From Imbricaverruca yamaguchii (lineage: Eukaryota; Arthropoda; Thecostraca; Neoverrucidae): a stretch of DNA of 64,000 bases. This document shows positions 10,686 to 23,696 of the stretch, one piece after another; the stretch's first letter is position 1, and every line of letters begins with the position of its first letter. The stretch is taken from NCBI GenBank assembly GCA_034440575.1, contig JAOTOL010001548.1:1641501-1705500 (forward strand). Direction: 5' to 3'. The translations under genes were made by a program, and so were the position numbers. The notes beneath the pieces are model-generated. The model saw nothing but the letters and a program-made list of their open reading frames with translations, had not been told where the DNA came from and did no database searches.

Positions 10686-11040
10686 TTTCAATGGGCTACG
10701 GGTCACCGAAGGTTACGAGGTCATGGGGTCACGAGGTCAAACGTGATAAATGTGGATATTTTATTACGGATAAGCTTTCATTCATCATTTTTCTTCCAAA
10801 AGGTGCATAGCATGTCACACTTCCTCTTTATTGTAGACGAGATATATATCGCCAAACAAACCCGTGTTATATCACCTCAAAATACTGCCGGAGGCCATAA
10901 CTCCGAAACCGTTAGTCTGATCGAGCTGACACTTGTTCAGGCGTGTTTAGAGCACCCTGCACACCAATTTTGGTTCCAATACAAATTTAGTGGGTGTAAA
11001 ATGGGAAAATATTTGGTCCGTTTGTCGTGGAACGCATAAA
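10686..11040 (+). repeat. Dispersed repeat family X, copy 2, with DR2-spaced AGGTCA half-sites
   Basis: Four half-sites AGGTTA, AGGTCA, GGGTCA and AGGTCA are spaced exactly 8 bp apart at about 10706-10735. They are followed by GACGAGATATATATCGCC and TGCCGGAGGCCATAACTCCG, then AACCGTTAGTCTGATCGAGC. Block order and spacing match the - strand copy at 3240-3540. Confidence 0.65.
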
Positions 11041-12730
11041 ACGCATAACATACGATGTCACATGCTTTGCAAATGTGAACAAATTTATCGATGATGCAAC
11101 AGTTACGTTGGTATCATTTACGTGTCGGTCAGATTTTTTTTTTTATTGAAGTGCCTCTTTGCAGGAATACACCATTTACATTGGGTTTGTTATGATTCAG
11201 CCGCCATATGTGTGAGACGATCGACCACCGGAGCCAATAGCTCCTGGCCTTCTTCGTCTACTGCACGGTCATGTACTCGACTCTGGTGTAGCCATGCACG
11301 TTCCGGTGCCATTATACAACCTGCGCCGGATCCTGCAGATGGCCCTTGTCAGTTATGGCGTCGATGAGCTCCTGAAGCATCTAAGTTCCATGCTCTGCAC
11401 CGTCGCTAACTACGGCCAGATTGCCTCACATAGTCCCGGAGTCGGCAGAAGCTCACGTTATCATGCCACTTACTCCCGGATTCCTCGAGCCAACTACAGT
11501 CAATCACATTCAACGATATGAACAAGAGCCAGGACCTTTGGCCAACGAGTGAAGCCAGGTCGCTCATATATCAGATACATCCACAGCAGGGAACTTTCCC
11601 AATGGAATGACTTCCGGTCTGGGAACCGACAGGAGCTCCATCGCAATGTCTCTCGCCCTTTCTCAGCCAGCTTTGTTTTGAATAGGTCAAGCACGGAAAT
11701 ATGTGACTTCATGTAGCTTGTGTATTTATGGATCGAATTAATCACAGACTTCGCAACAACTTTGAACATTTACATTTCTTTCAGCTCCAGCATATCCCTA
11801 AGGTACCTCATGTCATCCATAGCTAGCGATGATCTAAGTAAGAAGAGAACATGGCACAGGCGGATACAATCACCATCTTCCGGATCCGTTTCCCAATTTC
11901 TGGGCCCAAGTGAAACTGATCTAAGAGCAGCTACATCTTAAGTATATACATATAATTCACCATGAATCGTGCTTAATGTACGGCTCCGGATCTGCGCAGG
12001 TGAAATAATCCGTCTGGAGGGTTCTCCCCCGAGATATAAGACTACAAGACAGCATAGTTCATTATAACCATCCCATGGGAACGTCGCTGACTGCTAGACC
12101 TGCAGTCAACGTGCTTCATGCTTCATTGTAATCACCGAATTAAAATATTTACATCTTAATCCTTAAGCTAGCAACGTAGTAACTCGCTCAGGTTCCAAAT
12201 CCGTCCTTCAGTCAGTTAGCAACACCACGACTGTCCACATTCAGTCATTGACAGGATCCAACAAATTGTAGCGAAAACGTAAACAACCTTTCCTTCCTCC
12301 GGACACCGGGCCTCACCAACATCCCAAGTAAGACAAAAAAAAACATATAGGCTCGGCAGGCAAGTATTGTCATTGAACACCTAACCCAACATGGAATATT
12401 CGGTAGACGATTGCAAAGTATCCCTACAGCGGCACATACATAAGCGCCATCAGAACACATGAACACAACTCTAGACAATACAATTCCAACCACACCCATA
12501 ACATCCAGCCAATGGTAGACGCACGGAACACATCAAACGAATATCACCGTTATAAGGAAGGCATCCTCACTAGACTCGGGACTGGTTGCACTAAATCAGC
12601 ACGTCCTCATCTACACTGTGAAGCATATTCAGTACCCACGGTGTAAGCATTGGTGTTGAATGTAAACATAATATCAATAGCATGCTCACGGAACTATCTG
12701 CCAGAAAAGAAGACTCCAACCCAGTGATTT
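11041..12730. other. No recognisable gene or repeat
   Basis: Several frames of 70-90 codons, none with recognisable motifs, codon pattern or splice structure. I see nothing that I can name here. Confidence 0.35.
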
Positions 12731-12734
12731 TAAA

Positions 12735-12860
12735 TGACTAGTACAAGTGGTTGCGACACGCAATGAGTACTTATTGTGTGGTACGATGCACTTATGAGAG
12801 GTATGAGGTATGAGATACTCATGAGTTTCATAAGTGTGCTACTGTGGTGCTTAGGAAACA
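12735..12860 (+). repeat. Dispersed repeat family Y, copy 1
   Basis: About 120 bp matching 15950-16068 in the same orientation. Shared landmarks: GAGTACTTATT(G/A)TGTGGTA, a TATGAGGTATGAGATAC/TATGCAGTATGAGATGC block, and GTGTATTACTG/GTGTGCTACTG. Confidence 0.6.
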
Positions 12861-13779
12861 TTTCTTCGGAAATGTCCCGCTTTGACATCACATGGGAAAA
12901 ACTGTTAAATTCTGCAGCAATGCAACCTCGCCAGCGCATGTCAGGGGCGTTTTAAAAGTGCAGGCGATATTTGGTTGGAATGGGGTGGTAAGTTGTACAC
13001 TTAAAACTCCATAAGGGGTTTCAAGAACACGGCGTCCATGGCTGCAAACGCCGCCATTTTCCTAGTTCTATCTCGTGAGGGTGGAGGTATTGTGTGTGCA
13101 TGTTTTGCAAGAATGTGGGGAGGTAGGTAGCTAATATTGAATGACCAAGGTCCTGTCGCATGCACGTAGTTAGGTACCTAGATTGGTGAGTGCATACACA
13201 TGATCAGCTATCTACTTGCCTGCCTGCTGATATGCAAATATCAATGTGTGCCAAAATCAAAATGCTCAAATGAAATCGGTAGGTACCTACCCACCTGTGT
13301 TCTTACCAGTGTAGGCAACGTGAGCGTTGTATTTTTAAGGGAGCATTGGCCTCCTCAATGTTGGCTTGGCTCAAAAAAGAATTTCAGTGTAGGACATGGG
13401 ACCCTTTAGCATGGGTCCTCAATCATTCTCAATCATTGGTCATCCCCTATAGAGGATGGCCAATATAAAAAAACCTCATTGCGACACCTGCAACACCACG
13501 TTAAGCATAGGCCACGTCATACATACTTCGAAGCATTAACCCTCAAAAACAACCATTTAAGGCCTTCTGCCAAAAAGAGGACATCACCCTGTGGCGTCAA
13601 CCTTTGTAAGCCACAAAACTAGTAGGATAATTTTAAACACCACACCACCGACACTCACCTGAACATCCAATGTATGCCTGCGATACACTCGTAGGAAAAA
13701 CTTAAATGGCCATCCCTGAATGGCACCGGGCGTACAAGAGTCGATTCGCTTCACCATTCGAAATAAATGGTTACCTAGC

Positions 13780-13940
13780 GGTGCCGTCGGACGTCGATGA
13801 AGCCCACTTACTCTAAAACTTAACAACGTAAAACGACTATCCGGAGGAGTTATCGGATGTAGATGAGCCGATTTCCCTTGCAATTCATAACGTAGGACGG
13901 GGTATCCAGAAGTACAACGGACGTAGATGAGCCGAAATGT
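13780..13940. repeat. Degenerate tandem repeat, period about 65-75 bp, 2-3 copies
   Basis: The words GGACGT(A/C)GATGA(A/G)GCC and AACGTA(A/G)GACG(A/G) recur with TATCCGGA/TATCCAGA between them. The rest of 12960-14080 is unannotated spacer. Confidence 0.45.
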
Positions 13941-15065
13941 CAAACACACTTCTAACCTCACTGACAACTTCCCGCCTTCAGCTCCTTAACGTCGCACACA
14001 CTATAACGTAAAACCCCATTAACGTTACGTAAATGTATACTTGTCTCTCAGCTTGCTTGCAAAACACAGTCGCTTCAGAGGCGGCGCAAATGACCTTGAC
14101 GGTCCGGCACGCCTCTAAAAATGGCGATGGTGCGGCCCTTCTCTCCCGCTCCTATCGTACCGCGTGACTTATCAGGTCAGTTATGTTTGGACTGGTCGGG
14201 GATTTCCCGGGCCCCGATACGGGCCGTACCGCCGCAGGCCGTCCCACTCGAATGACGCTTCGTCGATCGAGGCCGCGAGACAAAGGCTCCGGGCGGGAGG
14301 GGTCAAAATTGATGGTTCCAGTTGGGACACGGCACTTGCACGAACCCAGAAACACAGGATACTGGACAAACGTTCCGTTGGCGAGTGGTCAGAGTTGATG
14401 GTCACAGTCAGAATGAGAATGATTCACAACGTTTCACAAGGATTGCAAAGTTGACAACCATTGGAAAATTTCGGTCGCCCACGGAAAGGAGATTATTCTC
14501 TATATAAACTGGAGGACCGCACAATTTTTGTCTTGAAATCCGAGCTTCCAAAATGTAAATCCAACTCAGGCCTGAACCGATTGCCCCCAAAACGCAAAAG
14601 AAACACTCGTGTCAGAGAGGTCGCGGCAAGTGATTCAGAGGGGCGTTGGGCTTGTTTACACGAGCCGGCACGTTGGCTGGTGGTCTGACATGTCTCGATA
14701 GCGCTCATAAGTCAAAACCTGATAAGAACAGCTAGCATGAACATGGTCAGGACACGTGCATTCCCGGTTACTTGCTCATGCCAGAAGCTCACGTAATGAA
14801 GTATTACCAAAAAAGCACTGTCTGCGACGTAAGGTCGCAGCCACTAATTAGACGGTGTCGGTGCATTACACGAATTCGTCGAGGGCCTGCCACGACCCGT
14901 CGCCGTAAAAAATTTTTTTTTCTCTTAAATTTTTTTAAAAATCCGAACTGTTGCTGGGGTGGCTTGAGGAACCAGGGTTCTATTGCTAAGCAGAGCTTGT
15001 TGCATGAACCCTGGCCCCACCACCCGATCCATGAACTCCAGTTCAACGGCAGAATTTAGACCGAA

Positions 15066-15256
15066 AGTTTAACGTGCCGCCAACGCACCGACACGGCCGC
15101 CCGGTAGCTGGTCCCCGGCCTTATCGAGCCAGCTGACAACTGACACTCCCGGCCGGGGGCTAAATGCGAGCGCGCGAAGCGACTCGAACCCTGTGTTGCC
15201 AGTACAGGGGAGACCAGTGCAGGCCAGCGCTCTAACCAACTGAGCTACCGGGGCGG
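15066..15256 (-). repeat. tRNA-derived SINE, family C
   Basis: On the - strand: GCCCCGGTAGCTCAGTTGG head with box A (15247-15230), an enlarged anticodon region, box B GGTTCGAGTC (15190-15181), then a GC-rich body ending CGTTGGCGGCACGTTAAAC. The tRNA-like part cannot fold as a clean tRNA because the region between A and B boxes is too long, so it is a SINE or tRNA pseudogene. Confidence 0.65.
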
Positions 15257-15949
15257 CAAATCCACTATGCATACATACATGCACGTTCTTTCAGTCGTTC
15301 ATATTTTTAACAGCTTTGGCCACCTTCACCACAGCCAACGTCAACGAGTGAATCCGAGTGCCTTTGGACACTGGCCAGTACGTATCTACACTACCGTAAA
15401 CACATCTTGGTGTTCTGAGCGAAACTTTGATAGCATATGCGACACACAAGATTCCTTTGGCTGTAGCTGCACTACATGCAGTTGGTCTTGCAGGGTCACA
15501 CTCCCGGTATTCCACTAAGAAAGACTGACATCACTGTTCCACCGTATAAAACGCAAGCAGACCACGTGAGGCCGACATCAACATCCGCAGAACTTCTCCA
15601 ACCGGATGACTTAAACTTAATCCGTGGCAATTGTTGCTCACCTGTAAGCTGTGGCTACGCTCGGCGCCAATCAACTACTGGTACGAGCTACGACGGCGCG
15701 GCTCTCGGCCGGCTGGTGGTGAGCAGAACACCGTCGGCGGCACCCCAGTCCACACAAGCGCGCCCCGGGCCGGCGCGGGAGACACCAGGCGGAGAGCTGA
15801 CCCGACCGGAATGTGGTGGCCGTCTGGCGGTCCGCCGGGTTGGGGCAGGACAGCTGCTACTGCGCAGTGGCGAGCTCTGGCGGCCGGCCGGCCGGCCGCC
15901 TGGGCTGGTGGGCGACGGTAGCGACACCTTCGCCGCGCCGCCAAAGTGA

Positions 15950-16100
15950 CTGGTCTGTACGAGTGGCTGCGACGTACCACGCAGCGAGTACTTATTATGT
16001 GGTATCAGGCATTTATGATAGGTATGCAGTATGAGATGCTTATGAGGTACAGAAGTGTATTACTGCGGCGCAAATGACCTTGATGGCCCGGCAGCGACGC
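15950..16100 (+). repeat. Dispersed repeat family Y, copy 2
   Basis: Matches 12735-12860. Its last part, GGCGGCGCAAATGACCTTGA at 16063-16082, also matches 14082-14101, so the family has at least three partial copies in 4 kb. Confidence 0.6.
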
Positions 16101-16368
16101 ATTCGTCGCGCCGCCAACGTGACCGCACATCACGGTGTCGATCTGCGCTGGGAACCGGCGACGGGTCGGGTGACAGGGGCGTAGTCAGAGCCTCGGAAGG
16201 GGGACACATTCGGACTCTGGCTCGCTACCGATTCTGCGGCTGGGAGCAGTTGAAAGCTGTCACTATCTACCAGAAATGGACTTCAAATGAATTATTGGGA
16301 AAGATCAGGAGTGCTACAAGGAGGAATTGTACAGTGCTGGCCCGTCCACATGATGTATGATAAATATA

Positions 16369-16473
<105 letters not shown>

Positions 16474-16518
16474 ATAAATACAAACACACAAGATATACAA
16501 GATATACAAAGTATATAT

Positions 16519-16662
<144 letters not shown>

Positions 16663-17148
16663 TATGTATATAACTTTGTATATCGGTACTGTAACCGTGA
16701 CTTCAAGAGTCCAGGAGAATCTTAATGTGATACCGACTCAGACAACCAACACAAAAGAGCATCCTGCCATCCAGATGCGTTCAACTTGAATTCATGTGGC
16801 ACAATATATGTCAGATAGCCTTTATACGCTCCTTGTCGGCATCTTAGGACTGATGAAAAGCTACGCCAACGAGTTCGACGCTTCCAGTGACACAACCACG
16901 CCCATCAACACCAGAAGCCACTCAACATAGCAGAACAGTGAGACAGATCCAGCGGATATAGTACACATCGACGCAAGCAAAGTACCCCGGCTAGTCAACC
17001 TACCAAGCCACCAGCGCAGCGAAAGCATAGACACTCTTTTAGGGAAAGAGTCAATATATGCTCCAGCTCAGACAGTCACGCCTTCATTGATACACTCTGT
17101 ATAAGTCGGGATAGAACGTGCATTTTATGACCTCAAATTGAAAAGAAA

Positions 17149-18400
17149 ATGGAAGCGAAAAGAAAGTCAGCTGAGTCTACGGAAGGAAGGACAGCCGCTG
17201 GACCGTCGCCCAGCACACAAGGAGACCCAGTAGATGAACTGACGCAAGTTCAAGGTGATATTCCTCGCCCTTTCTTCCTAGACAGTGATGCCTGCCAGCC
17301 GCCTGTTATACCAGTAGAAATGGAACGACAGCTTGAAAAGGTCAAATTGAGAATCATTAGCCTGTACCGCGGAGCTGGACCAGTGGAGCCCACGAACACC
17401 ACCTTTGAACAAAGGAAGAACTAGAAGCGCTGAAAAATGACGAAAGCATCATTTTCAAGCGATCAGATAAATGCAAAAGACTTGTTCTCATGAACAAAAC
17501 AACATATATAGGAAAGGCAGAAAGCATCATAAGCACCTACGAGAACGTGAACTTTAATCCAACAGTTCATCCTGAAGAAGACACGAAGAGCCTGATGAAT
17601 AAAATACTCAAAAACAAAATCCCGGACGAGGACGCGCCGCTTCCTTCCCCAGCACGGCCAGACTAAAGAGTTATACGGTCTCTAAAAAAAAAACCCATAA
17701 ATCTGGAAACCCCCTGCGACCCCTCGTGTCGGCGTGCGGTGACCCGCTCGATAAGCGTTTCTGGGTCTTACAATGCATCCTCACGCAGTCTTTGTCATTC
17801 ATTCCGGCACATCTAATTAACATTGAGGCGTACCTAGCACGCATGAAAACCACATTCGAAAACATGTTCCCTCAAAATAGTATCGTCCTCACTCTAGACG
17901 TGAGCGATCTGCATGGTAGTATTCCCATCCAGGAAGGTACAGATGCAGTTATGCATCGCATAGAAGCAAACCTAGCAAAAATAAACATGCTCGGCACTTG
18001 ATTAAAAGATATTCGCATTCTTCTTACCCATGTGCTGACCAATAATTATATACGTTTTGCCTCCAAAGTCCTTAACAGGCTGCATGGATAGCCATGGGTA
18101 ACAGGGTGGATCCACCGGTAGCTATCACGTGCAATCTATACATGAGGTATATAGATGCCATCTTAGGGGTTTGGACTTGTGGCATTGGCCGCCTCAACCA
18201 CCTCTTCGACCACCTGAATGCTCACAATGCATCCATCTAGTTAACCGTCGACAGTGCGTTCCATACAGGTCAGCTACCGTTCTTAGACACCCTGATCACG
18301 GTACACCCTCCGGGCGCATACAGCTCAGAGTTATGTTTTTAACCCATGACTGCACCCATTACATTAAATTATACATCTGTTCATCCGATGAGCACTAAAA
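17149..18400 (+). mobile_element. Penelope-like element, inactive fragment
   Basis: Three stretches on the + strand belong together. At 17149-17660: an N-terminal segment, then KRSDKCKRLVLMNKTTYIG. At 17800-18001: the RT motif LTLDVSDLHGSIPIQEGTDA, which fits the Penelope pattern LDV-x-x-LY/F-x-x-IP. At 18140-18350: the RT active-site region MRYIDAILGVW followed by a LPFLDTLI segment. Stops and frameshifts separate them. In the active-site box the second Asp of the usual YIDD is Ala (codon 18157-18159), which would abolish catalysis. No GIY-YIG endonuclease domain is recognisable downstream. Confidence 0.75.
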
Positions 18401-20040
18401 AATCCATTATGAATGCGCCTACCATATATCAATGATACCATAGTACGGCGTATTAAGGGCATACTTCGAGGCTCCAAGACATCCCTCAATGTAATTTGGG
18501 TATGTGGGGAGACTTTAAGAAAAACACTTATCACTTCAGCCCTCTCCCGACCTCCATGCCCATCTGGACATAGGCATTAGCATGCTTGTGACAGTGGGCT
18601 TCAGAGTAAGTATTCAGCCTAGTCATGCATACACAGACGTATATGTAAGAAGTAATTCTGTACATCCTGACCCTACGATTAAGTTTCAATTTTAATGACA
18701 TGTTTATTTTATATCGAAAAGTGTTTTTTTTTCATGATAAGCATATGTTTGAATGCAATGCTGCTTACATTAGTCAAATCAAGTTCTCGCGTCGAAACGC
18801 GGTGCGAGGAGCAAATTACCCTTCCCTCCTTCCCTTCCACTGCTGTAGACTGCCTTCTGCATCGCGGCCCTAGGCACGTCCGATTTGGGTTGTGTGTTAT
18901 CTGTCGCTGAAAACCCACATATCACTGACGGGCACATCGGGACAACATCCCTGGCCGGCCGGCCGGCCGGGCAGTTTGATTCACCCTGCAGTATAGCGGC
19001 CACATGCTTAAGCTTCCTGAAACACGGGAACTTAGGGAATCGTGACCCTCCAACCGCTACCCCTCATTCATGGTCGCGGTTCCGCAGGCAAGTAGTACTT
19101 CCCATGGTTTTAGAGGTATTTGGGAAGCCGGAAAGGCTGGATTCCCTCCATACGAGTCAAGTGCAGCGCTCTCACCCAACGCTTATCCAAATCTTTTTCG
19201 GAGAATCCCTGTTTAACCGTGTGCAGCAACGAATGTTTTTATAATCAGAAAAGAATGCCAGACCACACTTGGCAGCACATCGAAAAAGCTGCAGATGCAT
19301 TAGACCGTATGTTGCTCCCATTGCTGACAGAAAGCGTGGACACAGTTGCAAAGTTTCACGACCTGGGGTTCTACCGGGTTCTCTGGTGGGCAATAAGGAA
19401 CTTTTTTGGACTTAATGATCCTTGGACGTAGATGAACTATGGAGATTATGAGCACTCCCTTTGAAGACGGTTTTGGAGGTTGTGATCGTTGGAGGGTATC
19501 AACTTTGGACGTTATGGACACAAACCATCGAAGACATTTTGGACTTTATTTCTCTTTTTGGACGTTATGGTCCTTGACACATTGTGAGCTATGGCCGTTA
19601 TGAACTTCGCGGTAGTAAATGAACCTGGTATGTTATCAATAGAGGCTTCATTTTCATCTTCAGTTTCCATATCTCATCCGCTTACACCAGAACACGAAGT
19701 GGCGCTCCGCCCCAGGGGGTGTGAGCCGGTCCCCAATTATCACAAACTCAGCCGGTCTAGCGAGCTGCGTCGATAGGACAAAGCACAGCTGCGCTCTCCG
19801 TCGGTAGCTGGGGACACTGGTGCGGGCTCGTTCGTGGCTCTCCGGTCTGTGTCGAGGTGCTGGGATGAACCGCGCGTGGCTCAGAGGTCACTGATGGGCG
19901 TGGCAGACGGTAGTGTGGGTGTGGCAACCGGCAACCTGTCCTATGGCGGTCAGCTCATCCTGTAGAATACGGTGAGTGGTAGCGAGAGGTGTGAGTCTGT
20001 CGTCCTATTTTTGGTTGTTCCGCCGGCAGCGATCAGCATG
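18401..20040. other. No recognisable gene; weak repeats
   Basis: Contains an 18-bp (GGCC)n palindrome near 18953-18970 and a decayed GGACGTTATGGA-type repeat at 19420-19600 with 25-30 bp spacing. No coding signal found. Confidence 0.4.
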
Positions 20041-20309
20041 GGTCATGACTAGAGCTGGCACAGTAGCACAGCATGGCAACGCGCAAAATTGAACGCCAAC
20101 TTTTTACCGCGCCAAATCAGAAATCGCTCTATCGTTGCCATGCCAGTGGCAGGAGCGGATCCAGGAATCGTTATGGGGGCACTTTGCCTCTGGAGGGACA
20201 CCTTTGGCTGGAAGATGTGAGAGGCTTGCACTTGAGCACACTGAAGGTGTTCCTTTTCCCGACCGGAGAGACGCCACCTTTCCCCATGGAACACGCCCTT
20301 ACGCCTGAG

Positions 20310-21400
20310 TAAGGGCGTAAGGGGTTTACGGCTTCCCGGAAAAGCCCATGAATAATCAGAGGACCATTGGGAAGCCCTCGTGCCCTAGTTGCACGAGAGG
20401 CCCTCGGGCCCTCAAAAGGGACCGTTTGGCCGACGGATTGGGTCCAAGCCATACAAAACCCTGGGGCCTGAGGGAGGGGCCCAAAGCTTTTGAGAGAAGG
20501 CTTCTAGCCTGACGAAGGAGGACTTGGATCACTTAGGAGAGTCCCTGTCCCGACAGAGAGGACCACGGACCGTCGTAGGTGGCTCAGAGCCGGCATGAAG
20601 GGTCCCTGGGTCAATGGGAGCCGAAGAAGAAGAACCAGTAGTCTTGCGATCAAGATTCCGACGCTCTACCAACTGAGCTACCGCGGCACCCGCAGACGGG
20701 ATACGACACCGGACGTGATGAGAGGCGCCCAATCTTTTGAAAGAGGGGATTCTGGCCGGACGGAGTGCCCTGAGCGTAAAAGAGGGTCCCTGAGCCGACG
20801 GAGGGATCCTCTGGCTGGACATGTAGGGCCGTTGGGTGGGCTTTGGTTCACGCTGATCGAGAGGGGCTCAGAGTTGACAGCGGGCCTCAGGCAGATGAAG
20901 AGGCCCCGAGCTGCGGAGACGATCCAGGCAGAAGCGGAGGGGTCGCATTGCTGTGTGAGGGCATTTAGGCCCATGGGGGAGGGGGGACTGATAAAAAACA
21001 ATGGCGTTTCCAAAGGGTTAAGGTGCGCTCCTCCTGGCCAGTCGGATGGGGCCCTCCTGGTTGCCGCCCCTGAGGCTCAGAAATATAACAAAAAAATGTA
21101 AAACTCATCTAACAGCATGTGTATCAAAGGTCCTTGAAACCTAAAGACGTCGACCCTCATGGTTGACGAGAGCCGCGCAGATAAGAGAGAATCCGCCCCA
21201 GAGCCGGAATGTCCATGCCAACTGGAAAGAGGAACCCGGACTGGTCCCCTAACAGCTGAAGAATATAAAAGGTGCCTTATAACCAGAGAGGGCTGGGATG
21301 CACTTGGGGTTCGAATGACTCTTGAAGGATGAACTAAGAGATGAAGAAAACCAACGAGGGCCCATGTGAGAGCCCATTTCAGAGCTGAAATTCCACCGAG
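20310..21400. repeat. Strongly decayed G-rich tandem array, unit about 22-30 bp
   Basis: Recurrent words GGGTCCCTG, GCCGACGGA and GAGAGG occur at roughly 25-30 bp spacing over 1 kb with heavy divergence. A tRNA-like insertion lies at 20620-20687. Open frames here run through repeat DNA and have no known domain. Confidence 0.5.
20620..20687 (-). repeat. tRNA-like sequence (SINE head), low confidence
   Basis: On the - strand GCCGCGGTAGCTCAGTTGG gives a good acceptor-D arm and box A, but the T arm is degenerate (GGTTCTTCTTCTTCGG). A functional tRNA is unlikely. Confidence 0.4.
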
Positions 21401-21609
21401 ATTATGAATTGGACAGGACTATTGAGGACTGTGATGGCCAGGGGCGCAGCCCAGTGATGGAGCTGGGGCACCCGCCCACCGCCCTTAGCACCCAAAAATT
21501 CATTAGATCAAACGATAAATTTTGAGGTTTTCCACCATACAAGACCCTAAATGTTCGCCGCCCTTCGCGTACCGGAAGCTTTCTGCGATTCGCGTTCCGG
21601 AATACCCAG

Positions 21610-22412
21610 TAATCCATGTCTTTCCGGTCGTATTTTGTCCCGGAGGAGGGGGATCAATAGGAACCTCCCCCTCTAATCTCAAAACCAAGCGTCGCACGGA
21701 AACGAAAGAGGCGTCATCGGAAAGCGTTCGACGAGTAGGGCCAGACACCAACCCCAATATTTCCCACCCCCTGAAAAACGTAACGTTACTAGGGGGCCTA
21801 GGTTTTCATGACTTGCATCATGTTTTTGGCTCTGGGGAGTTCATTGTTGGGGAGATTAAAAATAAACAAATATTTGGAGTCAGGAAAGGAAGGCGAAACA
21901 GGCCATGGTCATACAAATTTTGGCCACCCAAAAATCACAATTTTATTTCTTGAAATGTCAAAATTTTTAGCTTTAAGTTTTCGTTTATTTTTATTTTATT
22001 TTCCAATGGGTAGAGCCGACTAAAAAACCTTCGAAGTGAACTTGCCCTGATGCAAAAATTATTACTTTAGCCAGAATGTTCTATTTTAAGTATTTTGGGC
22101 GAATATGCAAAACTAAAAAGTAATCAAATAATGGAAAAATAAAAATTCCTCTCATGCGTTTTCTTGCGTCCATAAAGGTAAGCTGAAATGTCATTCCAAA
22201 TATCTGTATCTATTAAAGCGTGACGACTGGTTTGAACTTTTTCGGAGGTGGCCTCACTTGACCTTGACTAACTCGTTGACCCCAGATGACCTAGTCTAAA
22301 AATTGTGACACAACATCCCAACCTGATGCGGGAAAGGATATGCCAAATTTTGGCGCGTTGCCGCACGCCGTTCTTTCACCATCCACGCAAATCCTTGAGG
22401 GGGCGCGGTTAA
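21610..22412 (+). mobile_element. TTAA-flanked MITE (piggyBac-like), copy A
   Basis: Shares, in order, GTCTTTCCGGTC, CGTCATCGGAAAGCG(T/C)TCGACGAGTAGG, GGGGAGTTCATTGTTGGGGAG, a TTTCCAATGGGTAGA block, GCGTGACGACTGGTT, the ACCTTGACTAACTCGTTGACC block and CAAATTTTGGC with copies B, C and D. The right end is GGGCGCGGTTAA (TTAA at 22409-22412). The left TTAA is mutated beyond recognition. Confidence 0.7.
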
Positions 22413-22789
22413 CAACCTTCCCCTGAGACGGCGCAGGTTATCGGGTCAATCTGCAACCCTCCATGAAGGTAACAGAATGTTTTGCACCTCTGCTCAACGG
22501 TGATGGTTAACGTCGCACAGCCTCCCCAATGCCATGACTGTCATGGTTAACGTACCATGCGTAAGGCGTTGGGCCCCCTATCGTTATGCGGGAATGCAGC
22601 GGAAGTGCATTTTCTGCGGTTTAATTGAAGGGAGTGCAGTCAAACTTTATCAACATTGAACGGCTAAAGTGCCGGCATGATGAAGGGTATCCCCAACTGT
22701 GGAAGCCTGCTTCTGTGACTAAAGGCTGAGCGTCAAGGTTCATAACAGTTTTGTTAATCTGAAACCAAGTACCATGCGTCTCTTCCTGA

Positions 22790-23175
22790 CCCTGCTCCAA
22801 AAAAGAGTAGATCAACTTGGAGCAACTTGGAGAAGTTCGGACCAGGCTCGGTAAAAGCGAGTGCTGGAACGTCTGGAGTAACATGGAGTAAAAATTAGCT
22901 GTTTGTGCTTGTATTATGGTTACCTATGTGGCGCAGATGTTCAAAACATGTTGACGCAGATTCCCCAAAGCGCTTCGCAAATGTATCGTCAGCGCCACAT
23001 TTGTGCTACTCCAAGCTGCCCCTGCTCTCGGCCGGAGTAAGTTGGAGTAAGTTGGAGTAGATTGGAGCTATTTCGTTCTGCTCCGAAAACGCACGGGAAC
23101 ACGGAGCAGCTTGGAGCAGCCGAAAACGCATGCTCGAAGCTGCTCCAAGTTGCTCGGAGCAGCTTGGAGCATGGT
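22790..23175. repeat. TTGGAGCAGC/TTGGAGTAAG short-unit repeat clusters with inverted segments
   Basis: Two clusters (22795-22895 and 23015-23175) of 10-11 bp units such as TTGGAGTAAG and TTGGAGCAGC. In the second, GAAGCTGCTCCAAGTTGCTC faces CGGAGCAGCTTGGAGCAGCC, so part can fold into a hairpin. Confidence 0.7.
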
Positions 23176-23696
23176 CAGGAACAGACCCTATGAAGTAGGA
23201 CAAATTGTATCTACTTGCATATAACTTCACCTGGCGAACTTCAACCTGCCGCTGCGATTTATGAGAAAAACTGAATTTTCTGGTGTTATGGTACATGCCT
23301 ATCTGTGGGAACAAATGCATGTGTTGTGGTTTGATGTAGATGTATTGTCTGACCGAGGGCATGGTCTTTCATGGCATCAGTATACAAAATGTGGCGTCAA
23401 CAGAAAGCTTCATAAGGCATAACTTACCTAATTCACCTCCCGGATGCTTGTAACCGTGTTGTTCACATGCCCCGAGATTGAGAAAATTGGACATAAATGT
23501 AGGCTATCGCCATATATGTAGTAGCAACAATAGTACGCACAAAAAAACGGTGAAATGCTAAGAATAGCGTGTTCTGACAGTGCTTCATGATAATAAGACG
23601 GAAATAGTGTACTTTCAAAGTCACATTATGTGTTGGCTTCCACGCAAGCTGTGACATTCTAGGTGTCCGGCTATACGTGTCGGCCGGTTTCCCCAC

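Noticed and set aside
15181..15256. Functional tRNA gene on the - strand
   Set aside because: Boxes A and B are good, but the spacing between them is too long and the anticodon and T arms do not pair; continues into a SINE body.
15476..15949. 157-codon GC-rich frame with Pro/Arg-rich protein
   Set aside because: Several frames on both strands are open because the DNA is GC-rich; no splice sites or domain found, and it runs into repeat family Y.
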